The notes under the pieces are model-generated. The model was not told the DNA's origin, did not search any database, and saw nothing but the letters and a program-made list of their open reading frames with translations. This document shows, one piece after another, positions 24,350 to 31,646 of a stretch of DNA of 31,646 nucleotides (positions within the stretch are counted from its first letter, which is position 1; every line of letters begins with the position of its first letter). This DNA is from Negativicutes bacterium (GTDB lineage: Bacteria > Bacillota_C > Negativicutes > Sporomusales_B > JARLHX01). The stretch spans positions 1-31,646 of the forward strand of contig JARLHY010000049.1 in the NCBI GenBank assembly GCA_031292015.1, read 5' to 3'. The position numbers and the translations under genes were made by a program.

Positions 24350-25072
24350 TCAGGCTTTTGCTTTCATGTTGACCGTTACCTGCTGCGGCTGTTTGAAATA
24401 ATGGCTAAAGTCTCTTTGCAAATCACTCAGGCCGATGATCAGCTTGTTCAAATGAACCTGAACCGCGCTGGAACCCAGTTCAACATCTTTGCTTTGAATA
24501 GCCTGCACGATCTGTTGATGCTGTTCGATCAGGCTGGGCCAGTCATAAGTGACCGTCGAATTCAGCATGCGCACCCTGTTGTAGTGGGTGTTCATCTGCT
24601 GAATCGCCGACCAGATCCGGGCTTTCCGGCAACCGCCGAAGATCATCCCATGCATTTGTTCATCAAGCTCAAACAACTTCAGATAATTTTTCTCCTGAAT
24701 GCACAGCCTCTGCATCTCGATGTTGGCCCATAGCCTGTAGATATCTTCTATGGGAAAAGAAACACAGGCGAGCTTGATGACTTCCTTCTCCAGGCATTCA
24801 CGATGAAATTCGGCTTCTTCGACCTGGTCCGGGTCGATCAGAGATATGTAGGTTCCCCGCTGCGGCTGAATCGTAAGCAACGTGGCTTCCGCCAGCTTGA
24901 TGAACGCTTCCCGCACCGGAGTTCTGCTGACATTCAGCATATCGGAAATCTCATTCTCCGAAATACTGCTGCCTGGCGGCAGCTTCAAATTGAGGATATT
25001 CGTCTTAAGCAACCGGAAAATATATTCCCGGCTGGATTCCTGACGTAATCTTTCAATCCATCCAATTTCCAT
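24350..25072 (-). CDS. GntR-family transcriptional regulator, FadR/FCD subfamily (probable uxu regulator)
   Basis: 240 residues. The winged helix (~12-75) contains SISENEISDMLNVSRTPVREAF; the C-terminal FCD all-helical domain (~85-225) carries the metal-type Asp and His positions in ELDEQMHGMIF, EQHQQIV and VQVHLNKL. Such regulators (UxuR, ExuR, LldR-like) bind sugar acids or carboxylates. It is the first gene before uxuA and uxuB on the same strand, with a 129-base gap. A near-consensus promoter lies just upstream, with a possible operator in its spacer, which fits autoregulation. The ATG at 25072 has GGGAG a few bases before it. Confidence 0.92.
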   Translation of the reverse strand: MEIGWIERLRQESSREYIFRLLKTNILNLKLPPGSSISENEISDMLNVSRTPVREAFIKLAEATLLTIQPQRGTYISLIDPDQVEEAEFHRECLEKEVIKLACVSFPIEDIYRLWANIEMQRLCIQEKNYLKLFELDEQMHGMIFGGCRKARIWSAIQQMNTHYNRVRMLNSTVTYDWPSLIEQHQQIVQAIQSKDVELGSSAVQVHLNKLIIGLSDLQRDFSHYFKQPQQVTVNMKAKA

Positions 25073-25101
25073 AAGGCTCCCAGTTTTTGGTTTTGTTTTT
25101 T

Positions 25102-25130
25102 ATTTTAGCATACTAATATACAAGTTTCAA
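25102..25130 (-). promoter_or_regulatory. Promoter of the GntR/uxu operon with possible operator in the spacer
   Basis: TTGAAA (25125-25130) and TAAAAT (25102-25107) are exactly 17 bases apart on the minus strand. The spacer reads CTTGTATATTAGTATGC, which contains the repeated GTAT units seen in many GntR/FCD operators. Transcription would start about 20 bases before the regulator's start codon. Confidence 0.6.
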
Positions 25131-25343
25131 TGCAAAACATAACCAAAAGCAATCATCAATTTAAATTTTCATTTCAGGCGAAAGTACGCTTTCCAGGCCG
25201 TTCGTTCCGAAAGCAAACGCCCGGCCGGCGTGAAAAAAGCCAGGACGGAAGCAGGTGTATCGGGACAACATAAAGGATTTCGGCAGCAGCTTGTCTAATC
25301 TTCCTGTTAATAAACGAGCGATAATCCAGAGGAGAATCTGACT

Positions 25344-26279
25344 TTGACTACACAGGCAAAACTTATCTTTAAGATCGGGTTTGGTGGAGCGCCTGGCCAC
25401 CCCAACGACCATGCCAGCAAAAGACTGAAGGAAGAGCTGGAGAGGTACTCGGACGGCGAAATCGAATTGCAGATCTTTCCTTCTGCCCAGCTGGGCAGTG
25501 AAAAACATATGATCGAGGCTGTACAGGCCGGAACGCTGGAACTGGTTGCAACCAGTACCGGGCCCTTGGGCTTATTCGACCCGAGTTTCCTGGTGTTTGA
25601 TCTTCCTTATGTCTTCAATGGCCCCGAGGCGGCCGGCAAAGTGCTGGATGGCCCCATCGGCAGCGAGGTTGCCGAAAAACTCGAAACAATGGACATTGCT
25701 CCTTTGGCCTGGTGGGAAAATGGCATGCGCCAATTATCCAACAACCGCGGGCCGGTCACCAGTCCCGAACATCTCAGGGGCCTCAGGATCAGAACAATGG
25801 AGAACGCCGTCCATATGGCCTATTTCACCAAACTTGGCGCAACACCCGTGCCCCTGCCGATTGGTGAGCTTTTTGCGGCTTTGAAGAATAAAATTGTGGA
25901 CGCCCAGGAAAACCCCCTGTCAATGATTGCCAACAACAAGTTCTATAAAGTGCAAAAATATCTGACCATCTGCGATTATGCTTATTCTCCCACCCTGGTC
26001 CTGGCCAGCAGCAAATGGCTGGACACCCTGCCCGCCGACTTAAAGGACCTGATCCGCGACACCGTCTATAAGCTCAGGCTCTTTCAGCGTCAGATCGGCC
26101 GCGAGCAGTGCAAAGCCTACCTGGAACAGATCAGAAGCTCGGGTCTTGCCATCACCGTGCTGACAGAAAAGCAGAAAGAATCCTTCAAGGACGCCGCCTA
26201 TCAGCTCTACCCTTCTTTTGACGATCAGATCGGTCCGGCGTTGATAGAAAAGGTGAAATACCAGGGCTGGAATATCTAG
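25344..26279 (+). CDS. DctP-like TRAP-family solute-binding protein without a signal peptide
   Basis: 311 residues covering only the mature DctP fold: KIGFGGAPGHPNDHASKRLKEELERYSDGEIELQIFP at the N-terminus (read in parts), QLGSEKHMIEAVQAGTLEL, SPEHLRGLRIRTMENAVHMAY with the conserved substrate Arg, and PLPIGELFAALKNKIVDAQENP. TRAP binding proteins normally begin with a secretory signal. Here the TTG start at 25344 has GAGGAG 9 bases before it and an in-frame TAA lies 33 bases upstream, so no signal can be added. No DctQ or DctM membrane subunit lies nearby. It may be a cytoplasmic ligand-binding protein, or a relic of a transporter. It is divergent from the GntR/uxu operon, hinting at a sugar-acid ligand. 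Confidence 0.88.
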   Translation: MTTQAKLIFKIGFGGAPGHPNDHASKRLKEELERYSDGEIELQIFPSAQLGSEKHMIEAVQAGTLELVATSTGPLGLFDPSFLVFDLPYVFNGPEAAGKVLDGPIGSEVAEKLETMDIAPLAWWENGMRQLSNNRGPVTSPEHLRGLRIRTMENAVHMAYFTKLGATPVPLPIGELFAALKNKIVDAQENPLSMIANNKFYKVQKYLTICDYAYSPTLVLASSKWLDTLPADLKDLIRDTVYKLRLFQRQIGREQCKAYLEQIRSSGLAITVLTEKQKESFKDAAYQLYPSFDDQIGPALIEKVKYQGWNI

Positions 26280-26295
26280 GCCGACGGTTATGGTA

Positions 26296-26328
26296 AAAGT
26301 CCCCCGCAGCAAGCTTGCGGGGGACTTT
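26296..26328. terminator. Convergent bidirectional terminator
   Basis: AAAGTCCCCCGCA (26296-26308) pairs perfectly with TGCGGGGGACTTT (26316-26328) around a 7-base loop. It lies 16 bases after the DctP-like stop and 39 bases after the end of the converging cdaR gene. Confidence 0.85.
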
Positions 26329-26367
26329 CATGTCCGCGGCGGCAACAATTGACTGGACCGGTCTGCT

Positions 26368-27537
26368 TTAACCAGGCTTGGCCTGGGACGAAAACAGCAC
26401 CCTGCAGACGACGGCGTGATCAAAGGAATGACAGGGATCCAGGCCTGTCGCCTCTTTCAGCTTGTCGAGCCGAGCTATCAGGGTATTGCGATGGATATAA
26501 AGCTCTTTAGCGGCGCAGGCGAGGTTCAGGTTATTGGCAAGCAGCACCGTGACGCTATTGGCGATATCATATTTTTCGATTAACCGGGCTGCCTTGATTT
26601 GATCGGCCAGTGTGATGATCGGGTGCAGATTTTTGGCTGTATCGTTATTGGCGAAAAAATAACCGGCCAAAATAGCGACGTCATAGATCGAGGCAAACCG
26701 GTTGGCGCCGCACTCCCGCAAAGAAAACCGGGCCTCCTGATAGGACGCCGGCAAGAGAGCCCAGTCGTCGACGAAACTGCCAAGTCCAAGTTGCACAGAG
26801 ATATCGCTTATGCTGCCGGTAAGCAGCGAGATCAGATCATTGCACCACTGGTCCAGTTTCTTGGTCTTGCCGGGTATATATTTCAGGATCAGCAGTCGCT
26901 GATCCCACAAGCCTACTAAATCGGCTGAAGTCACAAAGGTCGAGTTCTGCAATAGGTAGCGTGCAGACTCACTTACCCGGGCCGAGCCGGCATGCCCATT
27001 GTCAGTTGCCGCTATCGACGGATATTTAGGGAGAAAGTTTACTACCGCCGCCATCCGCGAAAGGTTCAGATCAAATCGCAGAATATCCGCAAGCCGCGTG
27101 ATATCCTTATCATCGGTCGAGCCGGCGATAATAAGGCCGATAAACTGATCATTCAGCTGATATCTTGAACGCACTTCCTGTTGAAGTCCCTCGCGTTCGA
27201 TAAGCAGTTCGGTAATTCTTATCGCCATAAAGGCGGCGTTTTTGACAACATCCGGGTGACCGATCATTCCCAGTGCGCCGACGACTTGTCCGTCGGATCG
27301 CAACGGCAGAACCATTCCGGGTGCAGCGACCTGAAACAAGTCCTCCTGCCCGGGAAAAATCGTTTGGGCGACTGTCATCCGCACTGCCTGCAACGCAGGA
27401 AAGCTGAAGGTGCCGACCCTCGCCTGTTCTTTGGCAGCCAGCACCATTCCGTTTTTATCGGCCACATAGATGGGACAGTCCACCAAACCCATGATACTAT
27501 CCATGATCTGTCCTGCTAATTTATCATTTAGATACAT
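26368..27537 (-). CDS. cdaR: CdaR/SdaR-type sugar-diacid-sensing transcriptional regulator
   Basis: 389 residues. The N-terminal ~135 residues match the putative sugar diacid recognition domain (LNDKLAGQIMDSIMGLVDCP, then RVGTFSFPALQAV and LPLRSDGQVVGALGMIGHP). A central GGDEF-like fold without a catalytic motif follows, and the C-terminus is a PucR-type helix-turn-helix (LNLACAAKELYIHRNTLIAR). In E. coli CdaR activates glucarate, galactarate and glycerate genes. Here it sits downstream of two hydrolases, an MFS transporter and a GntP-type permease on the same strand, so these are its likely targets. I chose the ATG at 27537 (GAGGT 7 bases upstream) rather than the ATG at 27558. A terminator separates it from the esterase gene. 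Confidence 0.92.
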   Translation of the reverse strand: MYLNDKLAGQIMDSIMGLVDCPIYVADKNGMVLAAKEQARVGTFSFPALQAVRMTVAQTIFPGQEDLFQVAAPGMVLPLRSDGQVVGALGMIGHPDVVKNAAFMAIRITELLIEREGLQQEVRSRYQLNDQFIGLIIAGSTDDKDITRLADILRFDLNLSRMAAVVNFLPKYPSIAATDNGHAGSARVSESARYLLQNSTFVTSADLVGLWDQRLLILKYIPGKTKKLDQWCNDLISLLTGSISDISVQLGLGSFVDDWALLPASYQEARFSLRECGANRFASIYDVAILAGYFFANNDTAKNLHPIITLADQIKAARLIEKYDIANSVTVLLANNLNLACAAKELYIHRNTLIARLDKLKEATGLDPCHSFDHAVVCRVLFSSQAKPG

Positions 27538-27620
27538 GCAGTTTACCTCTATTGACATTTACCCCCAACTACATTCGACGAACCGTCTGCCAGGTCCTTT
27601 CGTCACCCTTTCCTCCTGTT

Positions 27621-27646
27621 AAAACTAAAACCGGCCACAGCCGGTT
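27621..27646 (-). terminator. Intrinsic terminator after the cytoplasmic hydrolase gene
   Basis: AACCGGC (27629-27635) pairs with GCCGGTT (27640-27646) around CACA, followed on the minus strand by TTTTAGTTTT. The hairpin overlaps the hydrolase stop codon. It separates the hydrolase from cdaR, so cdaR probably has its own promoter or depends on read-through. Confidence 0.7.
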
Positions 27647-28427
27647 AATGATTAAACAGTCCGGCAACCCAGCGCCGCACCGTTTTCTGCAGCTCGGCCT
27701 GGTGCCCGGTGGCAAGGTGATCCGCCTCTAATATTACATACTCCCTCGGCCCGCCATAAACCATGGCGAGTCTGTCGGAATCGCCGACCGGCACCGAAGT
27801 GTCGCCGGCTCCATGCACAATAAGCATCGGTATGGATAGCTGCCGGGCGGCAGCCAGCGGATCGAACCGATACTGAAGCAGATCATTGACAAACTGACTT
27901 TTGATCCTGAAGCCCCTGCCGTAAAAGTTGGCGATCTCTTCGCCTGAGCACGCCCTCCCCCAAAGCTCGGGACCAAAGATAATGTTGCGGAAGGTGTCCA
28001 CAGGGCAGGTGGTCGGAGCAAAAACGATCCCGCCCCGGATATCGCCTTCATAATCTTTACGGGTCAACACAATCAACCCGCCAAGACTGTGCCCATAAAG
28101 AATCTTGGGAGCATTACGATAGCGCGGCTGTTCGCGAAGCCAGCCCAAAATATTCTCCAGGTCTTGTTGCCAGCCGGAAATAAAGGTATCCTCAGCGAAC
28201 TCTCCCTCGCTGTCGCCGGAACCGAGAAAATCAAACCGGACTACTGCAAAGCCGGCTTGTTCCAAAGCATTGGCCAGATTCAAAGTCAGCTGATTGTAGC
28301 CGACCTTGTCCCCGGTAAACCCGTGACAACAAACAATAACCGGCACGTCTTCCGGCTGCCTGTCGGGAGTATGTAGCATGACTGACAGCCGTTTATTGCG
28401 ACTTTTCACCCAAAAGTGTTCCTTCAT
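27645..28427 (-). CDS. Cytoplasmic alpha/beta hydrolase (esterase, feruloyl/cinnamoyl esterase-like)
   Basis: 260 residues, single-domain alpha/beta hydrolase. CCHGFTGDKVG (~33-43) supplies the oxyanion hole, FDFLGSGDSEGEF fits small-molecule esterases, the nucleophile is Ser114 in GHSLGG, the acid is Asp209 in HGAGDTSVPV and the base is His237 in EADHLATGH. A cap insertion (~135-180) lies between strands. There is no signal peptide. The family includes bacterial cinnamoyl and feruloyl esterases, so it may hydrolyse an imported aromatic or hydroxy-acid ester. It starts 19 bases after the MFS gene with only a weak AGGG site and ends at a terminator, so the two genes are probably co-transcribed. 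Substrate is inferred from context only. Confidence 0.87.
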   Translation of the reverse strand: MKEHFWVKSRNKRLSVMLHTPDRQPEDVPVIVCCHGFTGDKVGYNQLTLNLANALEQAGFAVVRFDFLGSGDSEGEFAEDTFISGWQQDLENILGWLREQPRYRNAPKILYGHSLGGLIVLTRKDYEGDIRGGIVFAPTTCPVDTFRNIIFGPELWGRACSGEEIANFYGRGFRIKSQFVNDLLQYRFDPLAAARQLSIPMLIVHGAGDTSVPVGDSDRLAMVYGGPREYVILEADHLATGHQAELQKTVRRWVAGLFNH

Positions 28428-28446
28428 ATCAATACTGCCCTATCCG

Positions 28447-29739
28447 TCAGATTTTTCGTGCAGCCAGGCAAAGCATGCCAAGCGAACCTACGGTACCAAA
28501 ACCCACAATATACATCAGACCACCGGTATAACTGCCGGTGACGTCGATGAGATAACCGATCGCCAAAGGGGCCAGGGCTCCGACAAATTGGGCGGAACCG
28601 TTCTGCATCCCTGCCGCCGCTCCGACCATCGAGCCGGGAACGATCGTTTGAACAATAGACCAGGTCATCGGCACATACATGCCGGCAAAAAACATGCTGA
28701 GTGCCATCAGATACGCACTGCTCAAATTGTCTGTGACGACAGCCCCCAGATAGATGCATACCGACTGCCCGACGATTGCCAGCAGCGCGAATGGCGCCCT
28801 GCGGGAAAAGCGGTCGGAAAAGTACCCCACAGACAATACGCCGATGACTCCCAGGACATAGGGCAGCGAGGACAACATGCCCATCTGCGCCCAGGAAAAA
28901 CCCCGCGCGACCTTCAGGTACTGCGGCAGCCAGGTCATGACCCCCCACCAGGCTGTCGCCATTGACCACTGGGCAACGGTATTCAGATAGAAATTGCTTT
29001 GGGTCAGAATATAGGCAATATTGTCCAGTACACTGACCCTTTCGGGGTCGGCCACGGTTCCGTCTGGTTGTCCCGCAAGAATGTATGTCAGTTCAGCCTG
29101 ATTTACGCCGGCATGTTCGTCCGGACGGTCCTTGGTATAAAACCAGAGCAGGGGCAGTACGGCAAACCCCAGCGCGGCGCAAAACCAAAAACTTGCCCGC
29201 CAGCCATACTGGCCAATAATGAACGCAAAAATAGGCATGGCAAGAGCCGGTCCGGTAAATTGCCCGGCTCCCCAGGCGGAGTTGGCGCGGCCCCGTTCGC
29301 TTACCGGAAACCAGTTTCTCACATAGCTGCTTTGCATCGGCCAGTGCATGGCTTCGCCCAGGCCCAGAATGGCTCTCGACAGATAAAGCGGCGTCAGGGC
29401 TCTGGACAACGCCCCCAGAATGACCGCCACGCCCCAGGAAAAGATGGAAAAACTCATTGCCTTTCTCGGTCCGAGTTTATCGCCGATTGGTCCTAAAATG
29501 AAATTGCCGATTCCGTAGGCAAAAAGGAAGCAGCTCATCACCAGTCCCTGGGCGGTAGGATTGGACTTAAGATCCATTTCGCCGATGAAGGCCGGATCGG
29601 CCAGCATAACCGAAACATTGACCCTGTCCAGATAAGCCACCAGCAGGACAAGGAACAGGATGAAAACCACCCTGATCCTTACCCGGGTCGGTTTGACCTC
29701 TTCCGTTTCGGGACTGACGACCTTCGTCTCCGGCACCAC
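28447..29739 (-). CDS. MFS transporter, ACS-like family
   Basis: 430 residues with 12 membrane segments. AYLDRVNVSVML, GPIGDKLGPRKAM (A-like motif) and LGLGEAMHWPMQSSYVRNWF match the anion:cation symporter type that carries organic anions. The GTG start at 29739 is preceded by a purine-rich GGAGGGAGGGG site. A structured leader (29762-29822) lies just upstream, and a terminator (29888-29928) separates it from the secreted hydrolase. With the esterase 19 bases downstream it forms an uptake-and-cleavage pair. The imported compound is unknown. Confidence 0.9.
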   Translation of the reverse strand: MVPETKVVSPETEEVKPTRVRIRVVFILFLVLLVAYLDRVNVSVMLADPAFIGEMDLKSNPTAQGLVMSCFLFAYGIGNFILGPIGDKLGPRKAMSFSIFSWGVAVILGALSRALTPLYLSRAILGLGEAMHWPMQSSYVRNWFPVSERGRANSAWGAGQFTGPALAMPIFAFIIGQYGWRASFWFCAALGFAVLPLLWFYTKDRPDEHAGVNQAELTYILAGQPDGTVADPERVSVLDNIAYILTQSNFYLNTVAQWSMATAWWGVMTWLPQYLKVARGFSWAQMGMLSSLPYVLGVIGVLSVGYFSDRFSRRAPFALLAIVGQSVCIYLGAVVTDNLSSAYLMALSMFFAGMYVPMTWSIVQTIVPGSMVGAAAGMQNGSAQFVGALAPLAIGYLIDVTGSYTGGLMYIVGFGTVGSLGMLCLAARKI

Positions 29740-29761
29740 TAACCCCCCCTCCCTCCGGTCA

Positions 29762-29822
29762 ATCCAGCGCAGCTGACCCGTTTGCCCCGGAATCAGACAG
29801 GCTCAGCTGTTTTACGCTGGAT
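29762..29822 (-). promoter_or_regulatory. Structured 5' leader upstream of the MFS gene (possible RNA regulatory element)
   Basis: ATCCAGCG (29762-29769) pairs with CGCTGGAT (29815-29822) and, directly stacked, CAGCTGA (29770-29776) pairs with TCAGCTG (29803-29809). All 15 pairs are perfect, interrupted by a one-sided 5-base bulge (TAAAA on the minus strand) and closed by a 26-base G-rich apical loop. It ends 22 bases before the start codon. No known riboswitch class was recognised. Confidence 0.4.
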
Positions 29823-29887
29823 GGTGTGAGTGTTTTTCTCAATATTCTGCAGCCAACCGCGCTCCCCTTTATCAGCCCTGCCATCAC

Positions 29888-29928
29888 AAAAAAGAAAGCT
29901 CACGTTTGCCAAATGGTAATCGCGAGCT
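29888..29928 (-). terminator. Intrinsic terminator after the secreted hydrolase gene
   Basis: On the minus strand AGCTCGCG pairs with CGTGAGCT (one G-U pair), with TTxCCA/TGGxAA extending the fold inside the loop, followed by TTCTTTTTT. It lies 37 bases after the hydrolase stop. Confidence 0.7.
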
Positions 29929-29964
29929 GCAAGCAACCATTCTATACTGTCCGGTACTTACGCC

Positions 29965-31395
29965 TTAGTATTTATCTATTTCCTGCCCTGTTTTGATATC
30001 AATCACCTTACCGGTAGTCTGCGGTACTGCGATGGTCTGGCTGGCAGGTGCCGGCACGCCTTTTTCGACCCAGTCCTCCAACAGATTGAAGGCCTGATGA
30101 ATATAGGGCAGCAGGGGCTGCAGCTGCTTGTCCTTATCCCACTGCGGACTGCCGACAATGCCGTCTAAATGATTGGCGTGCTCGACCAGGTACAGCCGAT
30201 AAATATCAGCCTTGCCATTTTCTTTTACCAGTTTTTCATAGCCGAGTCCGTTCACTTTTGCCAGGACCTGGCTGTCCCACGTTCCGAATACCGAGATAAC
30301 CGGCTTTTTGATATTGCCGGTATTCTGAATCGGGGTGATCGTTTTGTTGAATATCGCGATCCGGGACGCGTAATCATAGTTCAAAGCATCTTCCGGATGA
30401 TCCATATACTCCCACCAGTTCCGGTACGGCGTAGAGCCGGGATCAAATTTCAGCCTCAGAGCATGGAACCAGGGAGTCCACATTTTGATTTCATAATGAT
30501 TTTTCCAGACGATCTGGGATTCGGTCGGCAACCCCAGCTGATTCAGAGCCGCTATGGCTTTTTCCTTATCCTGGGCGGTAGCGTTCGGATTGTTCAGAAC
30601 CAGATAATTTTGCAGCTCCACCGTTATCGTCGACAGGATATTGGCTTCCGGACGCCACAGGTTTCCTTCCCAGTCTACCCCGCCGTCATAAAGGTCGCCG
30701 TCATTTTCTATGGCGTAGCGGGTCACATACCCCCCCATGGAACAGCCCCAGACATAGGTGCGGGTCGGGACCTGGCCGCGGGTGCGTTTCAGCAGATCTT
30801 TCGTCGCAACCGTCAGTTGATGCAGCCGCATGTGCCATTCGGCCAGATTATCCTTGGGATCCAACAGCGAAGTGGCCGCCTTGGCCCAGGGGTAAATCTT
30901 TCCGTCAGGGGCCGGAATCGCTTCGCCGGTTGTCCCTTTGTCCGAATAAGCGTAGGCATAGCTCGCGCCATTCGCGTCAAAGCGGGTCAATACATAGTCG
31001 CTGATAAGGGCGTCAACTCTGCGTTCATCGCCGATACCGGGCGATCCGCCCACCACAAGCTTCCCGTTCCATTTTTCCGGTATGCGGATAACAAACTTCG
31101 AATCCTCAAACATACCGCTGATTTCCAGGCCCGCCACCTTAGTCTGCGGGGTATACCAGGCCGGACGAACCGGCTTGCCGTTCTCGTTCCAGTCCTGCGG
31201 GCCCAGGCCCAGCCTGCCGCCCTCCGCCAGGTTGCCGATGACAGGATTGTTGGTGGTAAGATCGTCATACGCCTTAACATCTACGCTATGGGCGCCAGGG
31301 ATGTATCCGGACATTGCCGCCTGCACCGCAGGCATGACCAGCAGCCCGTAGATGATAAAAACACTGACCACCAGACTTGTTCGCCATTTCCTCAT
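29965..31395 (-). CDS. Secreted alpha/beta hydrolase (tannase/feruloyl-esterase-like)
   Basis: 476 residues with a Sec signal peptide: MRKWR, then a hydrophobic core SLVVSVFIIYGLLVM and a likely cut after AVQA (residue 26). The nucleophile is Ser219 in WGCSMGGYV; Asp374 in FGTWDSQVL and His406 or His409 in VEHANHLDG complete a plausible triad. The GCSxGG elbow, large insertion with many aromatic residues (~245-345) and C-terminal LLEDWVEKGVPAP recall tannase, feruloyl-esterase and hydroxybutyrate-oligomer hydrolases. It would act outside the cell and release a product for the MFS or GntP-type transporters on either side. GGGGG lies 7 bases before the ATG. The exact substrate class is uncertain. 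Confidence 0.82.
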   Translation of the reverse strand: MRKWRTSLVVSVFIIYGLLVMPAVQAAMSGYIPGAHSVDVKAYDDLTTNNPVIGNLAEGGRLGLGPQDWNENGKPVRPAWYTPQTKVAGLEISGMFEDSKFVIRIPEKWNGKLVVGGSPGIGDERRVDALISDYVLTRFDANGASYAYAYSDKGTTGEAIPAPDGKIYPWAKAATSLLDPKDNLAEWHMRLHQLTVATKDLLKRTRGQVPTRTYVWGCSMGGYVTRYAIENDGDLYDGGVDWEGNLWRPEANILSTITVELQNYLVLNNPNATAQDKEKAIAALNQLGLPTESQIVWKNHYEIKMWTPWFHALRLKFDPGSTPYRNWWEYMDHPEDALNYDYASRIAIFNKTITPIQNTGNIKKPVISVFGTWDSQVLAKVNGLGYEKLVKENGKADIYRLYLVEHANHLDGIVGSPQWDKDKQLQPLLPYIHQAFNLLEDWVEKGVPAPASQTIAVPQTTGKVIDIKTGQEIDKY

Positions 31396-31485
31396 GCTGA
31401 ATCCCCCTTTATTATTTCTTGCGCATCGCTCCGCCCTGCGGCTGCATCCCTCCTCATTATTGTTGTATATTTTTTGGGAGGAATG

Positions 31486-31646
31486 TTATCCGACAATCTT
31501 GGCCAGCGCCAGGGTGGCGAAAAGACCGATCACCGCCGCGATGCAGACCGACACCGTGTAGCTCTTGAACATATCCGGCAGGGACATGCCGAAATATTCC
31601 TTGACAATCCAGAAACCCGAGTCATTGACATGGGAGGCGCCGATGG
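31486..31646 (-). CDS. GntP-family sugar-acid permease, C-terminal end (5' end outside window)
   Basis: Only the last 53 codons are visible. IGASHVNDSGFWIVKEYFGM is a conserved C-terminal segment of GntP-type gluconate/glycerate permeases, and it is followed by a final hydrophobic helix (SVCIAAVIGLFATLALAKIVG) and a TAA at 31486-31488. The family imports gluconate, glycerate and related hydroxy acids by proton symport. It lies 90 bases upstream of the secreted hydrolase on the same strand, and with the CdaR-type regulator it suggests a glycerate- or gluconate-like product. Confidence 0.88.
   Translation of the reverse strand, partial: IGASHVNDSGFWIVKEYFGMSLPDMFKSYTVSVCIAAVIGLFATLALAKIVG

Noticed and set aside
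23048..24733. 561-codon plus-strand frame
   Set aside because: It is antisense across uxuB, uxuA and the GntR gene, all of which have strong family motifs, so it is a shadow.
31396..31485. 11-codon frame (MQPQGGAMRKK) after GAGGAGGG upstream of the secreted hydrolase
   Set aside because: The ribosome site abuts the ATG with no spacing and the peptide is too short to support.

Overview
The window looks like chromosomal accessory-metabolism DNA (roughly 55% G+C by eye) from an anaerobic, probably spore-forming member of the Bacillota, most likely a Negativicutes/Sporomusaceae-type organism. This is inferred from strong AGGAGG-type ribosome sites at almost every gene, two Spo0A-like boxes, soluble and transmembrane chemoreceptors, and an array of small catabolic operons for sugar acids and amino-acid-like solutes. 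No rRNA, tRNA, CRISPR array, insertion sequence or phage gene was seen.

Layout. 1-8044 is mainly signalling: a soluble chemoreceptor with a PrpR_N-like sensor (cut by the left edge), a membrane Cache-PAS-PAS-GGDEF-HD-GYP protein, then on the + strand an MFS transporter followed by a Cache chemoreceptor. 8155-13217 (minus strand) is a five-gene catabolic operon: MFS transporter, DUF1537 acid-sugar kinase, PdxA2-type dehydrogenase, a TPI paralogue and an RpiB paralogue, with an RpiR regulator upstream (13468-14316). The two isomerases resemble the erythrulose-phosphate isomerases EryH and EryI, so the operon may degrade a five-carbon aldonate to erythrose 4-phosphate. 14317-14797 has no long gene but holds a candidate small transcript with a tiny Cys-rich peptide.

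14798-21054 (minus) is livKHMGF plus an ATC-hydrolase-family protein and a nitroreductase, apparently one operon. 21277-25072 (minus) is a hexuronate operon: GntR/FCD regulator, UxuA, UxuB and a small Cys-rich reading frame that seems to have lost its start codon. 25344-26279 (+) is an orphan DctP-like solute-binding protein with no signal peptide.

26368-31646 (minus) runs GntP-type permease (partial), secreted hydrolase, MFS transporter, cytoplasmic esterase and a CdaR-type regulator. This reads as a system that cleaves an ester outside the cell, imports the product and cleaves it again, under a sugar-acid-sensing regulator.

Start codons were chosen from ribosome-site spacing, so several genes are shorter than their longest open frame. 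All family calls come from reading motifs in the translations; no database search was run.
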